Shown: piece by piece, positions 7,286-15,537 of the stretch
Numbering within the stretch: the stretch's first letter is position 1
How the letters are laid out: every line of letters starts with the position of its first letter
From: Pacificoceanicola sp049803835
Lineage (GTDB): Bacteria > Pseudomonadota > Alphaproteobacteria > Rhodobacterales > Rhodobacteraceae
Assembly: GCF_049803835.1 (NCBI RefSeq)
Contig: NZ_JBNAGK010000004.1
Location: forward strand, 248,001-312,000
Direction: 5' to 3'
Length of the DNA: 64,000 nucleotides
The notes under the pieces: model-generated
What the model was told of the DNA's origin: nothing
The model's input: only the letters and a program-made list of their open reading frames with translations
The model's database searches: none
Translations under genes and position numbers: made by a program

Positions 7286-8160
7286 TGGCCCTCCCGATCA
7301 TCGGCGCCGACGAACGGCTCGCGCAGCGCAAGGGGATCAAGGGCGTCATCTTCGGCCGGTCCGGCATCGGAAAGACCAGCCTGCTCTGGACGCTGAACGC
7401 CTCGACCACGCTTTTCCTCGATCTCGAGGCCGGGGATCTGGCGGTCGAGGGCCTGGAGATCGACACGCTCCGGCCCCGCACCTGGAAGGAATGCCGCGAT
7501 TTCGCCGTGTTCATCGGCGGGCCGAACCCGGCGCTGCGCGAGGACCAACCCTACAGCCAGGCGCATTTCGACGAGGTCTGCGGCCGATACGGCGATCCCG
7601 CGGTGATCGGGAAATACGAGACCGTCTTCATCGACTCGATCACCGTGGCCGGGCGGCTCTGCTTCCAGTGGTGCCGCGGCCAGCCCGAGGCGTTCTCCGA
7701 GAAGGCCGGCAAGCCCGACATCCGCGGCGCCTACGGGCTGCATGGCCGCGAGATGATCGGCTGGCTGACCCATCTGCAGCACACGCGCGGCAAGCATGTC
7801 TGGTTCGTCGGCATCCTTGACGAGCGGATCGACGACTTCAACCGCAAGGTCTTCCAGCCGCAGATCGACGGCTCGAAGACCGGGCTCGAACTGCCGGGCA
7901 TCGTCGATCAGGTCATCACCATGGCCGACATCCCGGACCCGGGCGGCCAGCCGCAGCGCGCCTTCGTCTGCCAGACGCTGAACCCCTGGGGCTATCCGGC
8001 CAAGGACCGTTCCGGCCGCCTCGACAGGGTCGAGGCCCCGCATCTCGGCCGGCTGATGGAGAAGATCCAGCGTCCCGCGGCGCCAGCCTCCGAACGCCTG
8101 ACCTGGCCGCCGGTGATCCCGGGCGATCCCGCGCCCGCGCAGGAGCCCGGCCATGGCTAA
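7285..8160 (+). CDS. Phage P-loop NTPase (RecA/AAA_24-like)
   Basis: 291 aa. Walker A GRSGIGKTS spans residues about 24-32, followed by TLFLDLEAGDLAVEGL and a Walker B-type strand ETVFIDSITVAGRL. The C-terminus is Pro/Ala-rich. This matches the phage nucleotide-binding protein family found beside ssDNA-binding, helicase and RecB-like nuclease genes in tailed phages, where it is thought to act in recombination or replication. It is translationally coupled to the preceding gene. The ATPase assignment is secure; the exact role is inferred from neighbours. Confidence 0.8.
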   Translation: MALPIIGADERLAQRKGIKGVIFGRSGIGKTSLLWTLNASTTLFLDLEAGDLAVEGLEIDTLRPRTWKECRDFAVFIGGPNPALREDQPYSQAHFDEVCGRYGDPAVIGKYETVFIDSITVAGRLCFQWCRGQPEAFSEKAGKPDIRGAYGLHGREMIGWLTHLQHTRGKHVWFVGILDERIDDFNRKVFQPQIDGSKTGLELPGIVDQVITMADIPDPGGQPQRAFVCQTLNPWGYPAKDRSGRLDRVEAPHLGRLMEKIQRPAAPASERLTWPPVIPGDPAPAQEPGHG

Positions 8161-8180
8161 GCGCATCTCGCCACGCCCGG

Positions 8181-8213
8181 TGTCCCGATCCGGTCGCCGG
8201 GGTGGCTTTTCCC
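8181..8213 (+). repeat. Duplicated leader element, copy 2
   Basis: Second copy of the 33-bp element: the 15-base left and 13-base right parts are identical to copy 1, and only the central five bases differ. It lies in the leader of the 207-aa gene. Matching position, length and downstream CCTCCAAC(C/T)GAAAG block suggest one signal used for two early transcripts. Confidence 0.55.
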
Positions 8214-8261
8214 TTCTGACGCCGCTGCGCGTCCCAGCCTCCAACTGAAAGGAGCCGCGCA

Positions 8262-8885
8262 ATGTCCGGACCCTGGAACGACTTCAACTCCGCGCAATCC
8301 AACACCAACGTCATCCCGAAGGGCACGCTCGCCAAGGTGCGCCTGACGCTCCGCCCCGGCGGCTTCGACGACCCCTCGCAGGGCTGGACCGGCGGCTGGG
8401 CGCGCCGCGCAGCCACCGGCGCCGTCTATCTCGACGCCGAATACACGGTGCTCGAAGGGCCCTATGCCCGCCGCAAGGTCTGGTCGCTGATCGGCCTCTA
8501 CAGCCCGAAGGGCCCGGACTGGGCGAACATGGGGCGCGGCCTGATCCGCGGTATCCTCAACTCCGCGCGCGGCGTGTCGGACAAGGACAACTCGCCGGAG
8601 GCGCAGGCGCGCCGCCGCATCAACGGGTTCGGCGACCTCGACGGCGTCGAGTTTGTCGCGCGCATCGACATCGGCACCGACACCAACGGCGAGGACAAGA
8701 ACGAGATCCGCGCCGCGGTCACCCCCGATCACCGTGACTATGCCGGGCTGATGGGCACGGTCGCGCCTCAGCTCGCCGCCGCCCCGGCGCAGGGCCACGC
8801 CCCGCAGCAGCCCACCACGACCACCCAGCCCAGCCAGCCCGCGTCCGCCTCCGGCACCGCCGGTCGGCCGAGCTGGGCGCAGTAA
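8262..8885 (+). CDS. Early phage protein, possible ssDNA-binding protein
   Basis: 207 aa. The N-terminal 150 residues are a mixed alpha/beta domain (GTLAKVRLTLRPGG, AVYLDAEYTVLEGPYARRKV, VEFVARIDIGTD). A disordered tail rich in Ala, Gln, Thr and Pro follows and ends SWAQ. A compact beta-rich domain with a flexible tail, between a RecA-like NTPase and a helicase, recalls phage ssDNA-binding proteins of the DUF669 type, but I see no decisive motif. A GAAAGGAG Shine-Dalgarno precedes the ATG. Confidence 0.55.
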   Translation: MSGPWNDFNSAQSNTNVIPKGTLAKVRLTLRPGGFDDPSQGWTGGWARRAATGAVYLDAEYTVLEGPYARRKVWSLIGLYSPKGPDWANMGRGLIRGILNSARGVSDKDNSPEAQARRRINGFGDLDGVEFVARIDIGTDTNGEDKNEIRAAVTPDHRDYAGLMGTVAPQLAAAPAQGHAPQQPTTTTQPSQPASASGTAGRPSWAQ

Positions 8886-8899
8886 GGGGGAGACCGGCC

Positions 8900-10588
8900 A
8901 TGCGCCTGCGCCCCCGCCAGAAGACCTTCGTCGAGCGCAGCGTGGCTGCGCTCGCTTCCCGCGGCAACACACTGGGCGTGGCGCCCACCGGTGCGGGCAA
9001 GACCATCATGCTCTCGGCGGTCACCGGCGAGATGATCGGCGACGGCGCGAAGGCCTGCGTGCTCGCCCATCGCGACGAGCTGACGGCGCAGAACCGCGCC
9101 AAGTTCCAGCGCGTGGTGCCGGGCGTCGCCACCTCGGTCATCGACGCCACGGAGAAGTCCTGGGGCGGCCAGGTCGCCTTCGCCATGGTGCCGACGCTGG
9201 CGCGGGCTTCGAACCTGGCCGACATGCCGCGTCTCGACCTGCTGGTCGTGGATGAGGCGCACCATGCCGTCGCCGACAGCTACCGCCGCATCATCGATCG
9301 GGTGCGCGAGGCCAATCCCGACGCCCGGATCTTCGGGGTCACGGCGACGCCGAACCGGGGCGACAGGAAGGGCCTGCGCGAGGTCTTCGACAATGTCGCC
9401 GATCAGGTGCGGCTGGGCGAGCTGATCGCCTCGGGCCATCTCGTGCCGCCGCGCACCTTCGTCATCGACGTGGGCGTGCAGGACGAGCTGCGTTCTGTCC
9501 GCAAGACCATGTCGGATTTCGACATGGCAGAGGTGGCCGGCATCATGGACCGCGCCCCCGTCACCGACGAGGTGATCCGGCACTGGAAGGAGAAGGCGGG
9601 CGACCGGCAGACCGTAGTGTTCTGCTCCACCGTCGCGCATGCCGAACACGTCACCGACGCGTTCAGGGCAGTTGGCGTTTCCGCCGCGCTGATCCACGGC
9701 GATCTGGCGGCCGAGACCCGCAAGGCGATCCTCGCCGACTACGCGGCGGGGGACATCCGCGTCGTCGTCAACGTCGCGGTGCTGACCGAGGGCTGGGACC
9801 ATCCACCCACCTCCTGCGTCGTGCTGCTTCGGCCGAGTTCCTACAAGTCCACGATGATCCAGATGGTCGGGCGCGGGCTGCGCACCGTCGATCCCGAGGA
9901 ACATCCCGGCATCGTCAAGACCGACTGCGTCGTGCTGGATTTCGGGACGTCGAGCCTGATCCACGGCACGCTGGAACAGGATGTCGATCTCGACGGCAAG
10001 ACCGAGACTGGCGAGGCGCCGACCAAAACCTGCCCGACCTGCGAGGCGGCGATCCCGCTGGCCGCCACCGAATGCCCGCTTTGCGGCGAGGTGTTCCCGC
10101 GCGAGGACGAAGAGGCCGGTGAAGGTGGCGGTGCCGCGCCGCTGTCGGGCTTCATGATGACCGAGATCGACCTGCTGAAGCGGTCCAGCTTCGCGTGGGT
10201 CGACCTTTACGGCACGGACGACGCGCTGATGGCCACGGGCTTCGCAGCCTGGGGCGGCATCTTCTGGCTGGATGGGGTCTGGTACGCCATCGGCGGGGCG
10301 AAGGGCGAGCGCCCGCATCTGCTGGGCGTGGGCGAACGCACGGTCTGCCTCGCACAGGCGGACGACTGGCTGAACACCCACGAGACCGACGAAAGCGCCT
10401 TCAAGACCCGTTCCTGGCTCCGCCAGCCGCCAACCGAAAAGCAGCTCCAGTACCTGCCGCCCGAGTGCCGCCATGACTTCGGCCTGACGCGCTACCGCGC
10501 CTCCGCGCTGATGACCTTCGGCTTCAACAAGCGCGCCATCCGCCAGCTGATCGACAGCGCGGCCAGCCCCGAACGGAGGGCGGCATGA
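8900..10588 (+). CDS. Superfamily 2 DEAH helicase
   Basis: 562 aa. SF2 motifs run in order: GVAPTGAGKTI (motif I, residues 27-36), VVDEAHH (motif II, DEAH at 118-121), VTATPNR (III), then the second RecA lobe with TVVFCSTVAHAEHV, VAVLTEGWD (V) and QMVGRGLR (VI). A zinc ribbon (CPTCEAAIP ... CPLCG) follows at about 377-395. This is the phage-encoded, RadD/UvsW-like layout, and the protein probably unwinds replication or recombination intermediates. It lies in a tight cluster with a RecB-type nuclease and a primase-like ATPase. Confidence 0.9.
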   Translation: MRLRPRQKTFVERSVAALASRGNTLGVAPTGAGKTIMLSAVTGEMIGDGAKACVLAHRDELTAQNRAKFQRVVPGVATSVIDATEKSWGGQVAFAMVPTLARASNLADMPRLDLLVVDEAHHAVADSYRRIIDRVREANPDARIFGVTATPNRGDRKGLREVFDNVADQVRLGELIASGHLVPPRTFVIDVGVQDELRSVRKTMSDFDMAEVAGIMDRAPVTDEVIRHWKEKAGDRQTVVFCSTVAHAEHVTDAFRAVGVSAALIHGDLAAETRKAILADYAAGDIRVVVNVAVLTEGWDHPPTSCVVLLRPSSYKSTMIQMVGRGLRTVDPEEHPGIVKTDCVVLDFGTSSLIHGTLEQDVDLDGKTETGEAPTKTCPTCEAAIPLAATECPLCGEVFPREDEEAGEGGGAAPLSGFMMTEIDLLKRSSFAWVDLYGTDDALMATGFAAWGGIFWLDGVWYAIGGAKGERPHLLGVGERTVCLAQADDWLNTHETDESAFKTRSWLRQPPTEKQLQYLPPECRHDFGLTRYRASALMTFGFNKRAIRQLIDSAASPERRAA

Positions 10589-10591
10589 CCC

Positions 10592-11002
10592 ATGTCCACC
10601 TGCACCACCATCAAGGCCGAGGACCGGCGGCGGCTCTGGCATCCGCGTGGGACGCTCTGTGCTGTCTGCCGGCAACACACCCGTGGTTTTGGCTGGTTCG
10701 ATCCGCACCGGTCGAAGCAGCCCCGGCCTTCGGTCTGGTTCTGCTCGATGCCCTGCCAGTCCTTCTGGACGCGTTTGGCGCGGGAGCGTTTCGCCATGGT
10801 TGACCTGACCGAGGAGGAGCGCGCCGCGATCACCGCCACCATGAAGCGCGTGGCGCTGCTGATGGACGAGATCGGCTGGGCCACCCCACTTGCGGATCTG
10901 ACCGAGGCGCAGGTGCGCGCGCTGATCGAGGAAGCCGTCGAGGGCTTCCGCGAGGCCATGTCCGACATCGCCCGGGCGCAGACGCCGGAGGTGCCGTTTT
11001 GA
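10592..11002 (+). CDS. DUF6511-like zinc protein
   Basis: 136 aa. The first half carries a zinc site CAVCRQ ... WFCSMPC (CxxC-x(n)-CxxxC). The second half is helical (VDLTEEERAAITATMKRVALLMDEIGW). This arrangement is typical of small proteins annotated DUF6511 in alphaproteobacterial prophages next to the helicase. It overlaps the nuclease gene by ATGA. The role is unknown; probably an accessory DNA-binding protein of the replication cluster. Confidence 0.65.
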   Translation: MSTCTTIKAEDRRRLWHPRGTLCAVCRQHTRGFGWFDPHRSKQPRPSVWFCSMPCQSFWTRLARERFAMVDLTEEERAAITATMKRVALLMDEIGWATPLADLTEAQVRALIEEAVEGFREAMSDIARAQTPEVPF

Positions 11003-11769
11003 CCCTCGATTATAATCATCGGCCCAGTTTCGCGGAGCAGGTCAACGCCGCCGTCGATCGGGCGCTCACCGCCGATCAGGCCACGCGGCCGCCCCGCGAC
11101 TATCTCGGCGGCTCGCGCCTCGGCCATGCCTGCGAGCGGGCGCTGCAGTTCGAGTTCACGGCGACGCCGAAGGACGAGGGTAAGGACTTCTCGGGCCAGT
11201 CGCTGCGCATCTTCGCCATCGGCCACGCGCTCGAAGATCTGGCCGTCGCCTGGCTGCGCGGCGCCGGGTTCGACCTCTACACCCGCAAGGGCAACCGGCC
11301 CGATGGCGGCCAGTTCGGCTTCTCGGTCGCAGGCGGGCGCATCCGCGGCCATGTCGATGGTATCATCGCCGCCGGGCCCGAGGGTTTCGGTCTCGCCGTC
11401 CCCGCACTGTGGGAATGCAAGACCATGAACGCCAAGAACTGGCGCGCCTGCGTCAAGGACGGCGTGAGGAAATCCAAGCCGGTCTACGCCGCCCAGATCG
11501 CGCTCTACCAGGCCTACATGGAAGGAACGGTCCCCGGCATCTCGGCCGCGCCCGCGCTCTTCACCGCGATCAACAAGGACACGGCCGAGATGCACCACGA
11601 ACTGGTGCCTTTCGACGCCGATCTCGCGCAGCGCATGTCCGACCGGGGCGTGCGGATCCTTCAGGCGACCGATGCGGGCGAGTTGCTTCCGCGCATCGCC
11701 ACCACGCCCGACTTCTTCGAATGCCGCTTCTGCCCGTGGGCCGAGCGCTGCTGGGGGCTGCCGGCATGA
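10999..11769 (+). CDS. PD-(D/E)XK nuclease, Cas4/RecB-like
   Basis: 256 aa. RecB-family nuclease motifs: LGHACERALQ, then GHVDGIIAAG (catalytic Asp), WECKTMNAKNW (ExK) and QIALYQAYM. A C-terminal CRFCPWAERCW can serve with the early Cys112-like residue as an iron-sulfur site, as in Cas4/AddB-type exonucleases. Such enzymes resect DNA ends for phage recombination. It is translationally coupled at both ends (ATGA with the neighbours). There is no CRISPR context, so this is phage exonuclease rather than adaptation machinery. Confidence 0.82.
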   Translation: MTLDYNHRPSFAEQVNAAVDRALTADQATRPPRDYLGGSRLGHACERALQFEFTATPKDEGKDFSGQSLRIFAIGHALEDLAVAWLRGAGFDLYTRKGNRPDGGQFGFSVAGGRIRGHVDGIIAAGPEGFGLAVPALWECKTMNAKNWRACVKDGVRKSKPVYAAQIALYQAYMEGTVPGISAAPALFTAINKDTAEMHHELVPFDADLAQRMSDRGVRILQATDAGELLPRIATTPDFFECRFCPWAERCWGLPA

Positions 11770-13721
11770 GCGACGACGGCATCCTGCACTTCAACCCGTG
11801 GATGGACTTCAATGACGGGCCACCGTCCGAGAACCCGTTCGGCTGCGACCCCGACCCCGAGCAGATCGCCGTCTTCCTCGACACGGTATTCAGCTGGTGC
11901 GAGGGGCTGATCCCGCTACGCGGCTTCGTCGACAAGGGTCAGGGCCGGGACGGCAAGCCGCACAACATCTGGAACCCGGCCGACGACACCGCGCCCGAGA
12001 AACTCGCAACCTTCGCCGGATGGGCGAACCGCGAAGGGGCGGCCGTCTATGTCATCCCCGGCACAGTCGAGGAGCAGGGCCAGGCCCGCGCCGCCGATGT
12101 GCTGCAGATGCAGGCCATCGTGGTCGATCTCGACGCGGGCGACATCCCGGCCAAGCTGGACCATGTCACCCGCCACCTCGGCGCGCCGACGCTCATCATC
12201 GAAAGCGGCGGGCGCACGCCCGAGGGCGCGGCGAAGCTCCATGTCTGGTGGAAACTGACCGAACCCGCCGAGAGCGAAGAGCTAACCACCCTCTGCCGCC
12301 TGCGGGGCGAGATCGCCGTGAAGGTCGGCGGCGACACGCATTTCCGCTCGGCACACCAGCCGATCCGGGTGCCGGGCACCGTCTATCACAAGCATGGCCA
12401 TCAACGCCTCGTGCAGATCCGCCAACATCGCGACGTCGAGGTGGACCTTGTGGATTTCGCCGAACGGGTCGCCGAGATGCCGCCGCTGCCCGGCGTGGGC
12501 TTCGCCAGCGACGTCTCGGCCCCGCAGGCCAAGCCCGGCATCGACGCGGTGCTCACCACGCCGGTGCGCGAAGGCGCGGTCGACGACTGGTCGCGGTTCC
12601 AGGGGGCCAGTGCCGCCATCGGCCATTACGTGCGCCTGGTGCACGAGGGCCGCCTCGACCCGTTCGCGGGCTGGGAGGCGATCTGCGGCTACAACGCCGC
12701 CATGCTGCGCCCGTCCTGGCCGCTCGATCGGCTGATGGCCGAGTCCGAACGCCTCTGGGAGCTGCATGTGAAGCGCAACGGCCCGCCGCTCCTGCGCACA
12801 GCCCGCATCGACGCCCCGGCCAGCCCGCTGCCGACGTTCAGCCTCGGCGCTCTGCTCGACGATACGAGCCCCATGCCCGAGGACGTCATCGGGCCGCGCG
12901 TGCTGACGCCGGGCGGTCTCCTGGTGCTGGGCGGCGCGCCCAAGGTCGGCAAGAGCGACTTCCTGATCAGCTGGCTCGTCCACATGGCGGCGGGCGTGCC
13001 GTTCCTCGGTTTCACGCCGCCCCGGCCGCTCCGCGTGTTCTACCTTCAGGCGGAGATCCAGTATCACTACCTGCGCGAGCGCATGCAGCAGATCGCGCTG
13101 CCCGCCACCGTGATCGCCGCCGCGCGCGACACCTTCATCGCCACACCGAAGCTGAAGCTGCTGCTCGACGCGGAGGGCGTCGCCCGCGTGGCCGAGGCGA
13201 TCCGGGCCGCATTCGCCGACGCGCCGCCCGACATCATCGTCATCGACCCGATCCGCAATCTCTTCGACGGCGGACCCGAGGGCGGCGGCGAGAACGACAA
13301 CACCGCCATGATGTTCTTCCTGAAGGACCGGGTGGAGCTTCTCCGCGATGCCGTCAATCCGGACGCGGGCGTCATCCTCGCCCACCACACCCGCAAGGCC
13401 AGCAAGCACCAGGTCAAGGACGATCCCTTCCTTGCCCTCTCCGGCGCCAGCGCGCTGCGCGGCTTCTACACCTCGGGGCTGCTCATGCACCGGCCCGACG
13501 AGGACAGCACCGTCCGCAGACTGGAGATGGAACTGCGCAACGGCCCCGCGCTGCCGGGCAAGCTGATCGACAAGGTGAAGGGCGAGTGGGTCGAGCTGAA
13601 CCCGATGAATGAGCGCCTGGTGCGCAAGGAGGTCGGCGCCAAACTCGATGCCGAACGGCTCCGCAAGCACGATGTCATCCTCGGCATGCTGCTGGATGAG
13701 GCGGCGAGCGAGCGCCTCTAA
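11766..13721 (+). CDS. Primase/helicase-type ATPase, interrupted by in-frame stop
   Basis: 651 aa. The N-terminal part resembles a RepB/prim-pol primase domain (AIVVDLDAGD, LIIESGG, KLHVWWKL, then HQPIRVPGTVYH). The C-terminal part is a RepA/DnaB-like ATPase with Walker A GGAPKVGKSD near residue 390, Walker B IIVIDPIRN near 488 and VILAHHTRK. The protein ends at EAASERL with TAA, but the same frame continues past the stop with TAMQFAETF and a winged-helix segment. The stop therefore appears to truncate a longer protein (TAC to TAA would restore Tyr). It may still work as a two-piece protein. The start is the ATG overlapping the nuclease stop (ATGA). Confidence 0.8.
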   Translation: MSDDGILHFNPWMDFNDGPPSENPFGCDPDPEQIAVFLDTVFSWCEGLIPLRGFVDKGQGRDGKPHNIWNPADDTAPEKLATFAGWANREGAAVYVIPGTVEEQGQARAADVLQMQAIVVDLDAGDIPAKLDHVTRHLGAPTLIIESGGRTPEGAAKLHVWWKLTEPAESEELTTLCRLRGEIAVKVGGDTHFRSAHQPIRVPGTVYHKHGHQRLVQIRQHRDVEVDLVDFAERVAEMPPLPGVGFASDVSAPQAKPGIDAVLTTPVREGAVDDWSRFQGASAAIGHYVRLVHEGRLDPFAGWEAICGYNAAMLRPSWPLDRLMAESERLWELHVKRNGPPLLRTARIDAPASPLPTFSLGALLDDTSPMPEDVIGPRVLTPGGLLVLGGAPKVGKSDFLISWLVHMAAGVPFLGFTPPRPLRVFYLQAEIQYHYLRERMQQIALPATVIAAARDTFIATPKLKLLLDAEGVARVAEAIRAAFADAPPDIIVIDPIRNLFDGGPEGGGENDNTAMMFFLKDRVELLRDAVNPDAGVILAHHTRKASKHQVKDDPFLALSGASALRGFYTSGLLMHRPDEDSTVRRLEMELRNGPALPGKLIDKVKGEWVELNPMNERLVRKEVGAKLDAERLRKHDVILGMLLDEAASERL

Positions 13722-13727
13722 ACCGCC

Positions 13728-14087
13728 ATGCAGTTCGCCGAGACCTTCGAGAACCGGGGCGGTCTGGGCAGCAAGCACACGATCCGCGAGCGCCTCAGCG
13801 TGCTGGCGACCAAGGGCTTCGTGAAGTTCCTGCGCGACCCCTCGGGGTTCGGCTTCCCCGTCACCCGGTCGCGGTTCGGCTATCTCTGCGTCGAGGGCAT
13901 GCAGTTCGGCGCGCCCGTCGAGCATGTCGATCCAGACACTGGCGAGGTCACCACAACCGCCCGTCCGGTCCTGCCCAGCCACTTCAAGTGCCCCCAATCC
14001 GGGCTCTGCCTGCAGGTCGAAAACCCCGCCGTCTGGGTCTACCCGGAGGGGCTCGAGGACGACCTAACTCATATGAGTGAGGCCTGA
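13728..14087 (+). CDS. Winged-helix C-terminal piece of the primase/ATPase
   Basis: 119 aa beginning two codons after the in-frame stop of the previous gene. GLGSKHTIRERLSVLATKGFVKFLRD is a winged-helix element, as found at the C-terminus of phage RepA-like ATPases, and a zinc-less FKCPQSGLCL segment follows. It has no Shine-Dalgarno of its own, so expression would need reinitiation at the nearby ATG or stop readthrough. I read it as the severed tail of the upstream gene rather than an independent cistron. Confidence 0.6.
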   Translation: MQFAETFENRGGLGSKHTIRERLSVLATKGFVKFLRDPSGFGFPVTRSRFGYLCVEGMQFGAPVEHVDPDTGEVTTTARPVLPSHFKCPQSGLCLQVENPAVWVYPEGLEDDLTHMSEA

Positions 14088-14187
14088 CTCATATGACAGC
14101 GCCAACTGTGCACTCAACGAAAACAACGGGTTACCAGAAAATAAGAGTCAGGTCCCTAACTCATGCCCGAAGACTTCATGAAGTCTT
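14067..14187. promoter_or_regulatory. Palindromic operator-like sites after the replication genes
   Basis: A perfect 12-bp palindrome ACTCATATGAGT (14067-14078) overlaps the 3' end of the winged-helix piece. Its half-site recurs as CTGACTCATATGA and as CCTAACTCATG at about 14085 and 14155. A perfect 18-bp palindrome, AAGACTTCATGAAGTCTT, lies at 14170-14187. The density of symmetric sites in a short low-GC, non-coding stretch suggests repressor or activator binding before the next transcription unit. Confidence 0.45.
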
Positions 14188-14241
14188 ATTCCACAATGAT
14201 TTCAGCCACTTGTCCTCCCCGGATCAGTTAGGTGTCAAACC

Positions 14242-14295
14242 CCCATACTACGTATGGGAGGGCCACCCCACAGGGTTGGCCACTCCTCCCATACG
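14242..14295 (+). promoter_or_regulatory. Mutually exclusive hairpins (attenuator-like leader)
   Basis: CCCATAC (14242) can pair with GTATGGG (14252), forming a 7-bp stem with a 3-nt loop. The same GTATGGGAGG can instead pair with CCTCCCATAC (14285), a 10-11-bp stem enclosing a GGCCA/TGGCC hairpin. One segment thus has two alternative partners, the logic of attenuators and riboswitch expression platforms. It lies about 130 bp upstream of the RuvC-like gene. The surrounding 14088-14427 stretch contains no convincing gene. Confidence 0.45.
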
Positions 14296-14427
14296 TCCGG
14301 GCCAGCCGCGCGCGCCGCCGTGACGCTCCCTTGTGCTCTCCGATCCGACGACGGCGGCCCCGTACCGCCAAGCACCAGACCGCCGTCGTCTTCCACCACC
14401 ACAGGCCCCCGGCAAAGGAGACCCATC

Positions 14428-14967
14428 ATGGCTCAGCCGACTCTGATCCCGAAATCCGACGGCGCAAGGTTTGAATCGCTGCCGCTCGACACCCCCCGCA
14501 ACCGCTGCATCCTCGCGCTCGACCTCGGCACCTCGACCGGCTGGGCGATCCGCGGCCATGACGGGCTGATCACCAGCGGCACCGTCTCGCTGCGTCCCGG
14601 CCGCTTCGACGGCGGTGGCATGCGCTACCTGCGCTTCACGAACTGGCTGACCGAGATCGACCGGCTTTCCGGTCCGGTTGCGGCGATCTGGTTCGAGGAG
14701 GTCCGCCGCCACGCGGGCACCGACGCGAGCCACATCTACGGCGGGCTCATGGCCACGCTGACCGCATGGGCCGAGCTGCGCGGCGTGCCCTACGAGGGCG
14801 TCCCGGTCGGCACGATCAAGCGTCATGCCGCAGGCAAGGGCAACGCCGACAAGGCCACGATGGTTGCCGCCGTCCGCGCCCGCGGCTTCAGCCCGGCCGA
14901 CGACAACGAGGCCGACGCCATCGCCATCCTGCTCTGGGCGATCGAGACGAAGGGAGGTGTCGCATGA
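14428..14967 (+). CDS. RuvC-like Holliday junction resolvase
   Basis: 179 aa. It has an RNase H fold with the catalytic pattern of RuvC: LALDLGTSTGWA (first Asp), IWFEEV (Glu) and DDNEADAIAILLWA (final Asp pair). It also has the GTIKRHAAGKGNADK segment common in phage RuvC-like proteins. It would cleave four-way junctions during phage recombination or before packaging. The start is the ATG preceded by AAAGGAG. Its end overlaps the next small gene by ATGA. Confidence 0.85.
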   Translation: MAQPTLIPKSDGARFESLPLDTPRNRCILALDLGTSTGWAIRGHDGLITSGTVSLRPGRFDGGGMRYLRFTNWLTEIDRLSGPVAAIWFEEVRRHAGTDASHIYGGLMATLTAWAELRGVPYEGVPVGTIKRHAAGKGNADKATMVAAVRARGFSPADDNEADAIAILLWAIETKGGVA

Positions 14968-15164
14968 GATGGCACCCCCACGGATACGGCGGCCGACGCC
15001 GGGATCCCGAACAGGTCAAGCGCGAGGGCTGGCGGGAACAGGGCGTCCTCGCGGTCTCCGCCGATGACGACCGCCTCACCTGGCCCGAGCGTGAACTGGT
15101 CCGCCAGTTGGGCGAGAAGCTCTACGGCCCGCGTCCTTCCGACAGGGAGGCGCGCCATGGCTGA
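14964..15164 (+). CDS. Small basic phage protein
   Basis: 66 aa (MRWHPHGYGGRRRDPEQVKREGWREQ...). Basic N-terminus, then VLAVSADDDRLTWPERELVRQLGEKLYG. It is translationally coupled with the resolvase (ATGA) and overlaps the start of the next gene by 8 bases. No family is recognised with certainty; homologues are expected in related prophages at the same place. Confidence 0.6.
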   Translation: MRWHPHGYGGRRRDPEQVKREGWREQGVLAVSADDDRLTWPERELVRQLGEKLYGPRPSDREARHG

Positions 15165-15537
15165 TCGCGAATGGACCGCCGACTGCGTCGCCGATCATTT
15201 CGAGGAGGCGTTCCGCACGCTGCGCAAGCTGCCGCCGGTGAAGGCGCAGGGCTACTTCAACACCTGGCCCGACATCGTGCGGACCAGCCGCGAGATCGCG
15301 GCGATGGAGCCGCATCCGATGCGCGTGTGGCCCTCGGCCGCCGCGATCACCCGGCTCGAGCAGACCTTCGACTGGGTGCTCTGGATCGAGGAGGCGGAGC
15401 GCAAGCTGGTCTGGTCGCGCGCGGCCCGTGTGCCGTGGAAGCAGATCAGCGGCGAGCTCGGCTGCGACCGCACGACGGCTTGGCGTCGCTGGCAACTGGC
15501 GCTGACCAAGATCGCCGCGCGCCTGAATTCGCAGTGA
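15157..15537 (+). CDS. DUF6362-like HTH protein
   Basis: 126 aa. FEEAFRTLRKLPPVKAQGYFNTWPDIV, MRVWPSAAAITRLEQTFDWVLWI and a C-terminal helix-turn-helix VPWKQISGELGCDRTTAWRRWQLAL match the DUF6362 family of alphaproteobacterial prophages. The position before a methyltransferase and the DNA-binding C-terminus suggest a late-gene regulator; this is inferred. It is the last gene of the early/middle operon. Confidence 0.7.
   Translation: MADREWTADCVADHFEEAFRTLRKLPPVKAQGYFNTWPDIVRTSREIAAMEPHPMRVWPSAAAITRLEQTFDWVLWIEEAERKLVWSRAARVPWKQISGELGCDRTTAWRRWQLALTKIAARLNSQ

Noticed and set aside
10999..11769. Cas4-like nuclease as part of a CRISPR-Cas locus
   Set aside because: No repeat-spacer array or other cas gene anywhere in the window; it belongs to the phage recombination cluster.
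14093..14323. 76-aa open frame in the palindrome-rich gap
   Set aside because: It runs through operators and hairpins, has no Shine-Dalgarno and its product has no protein-like pattern.
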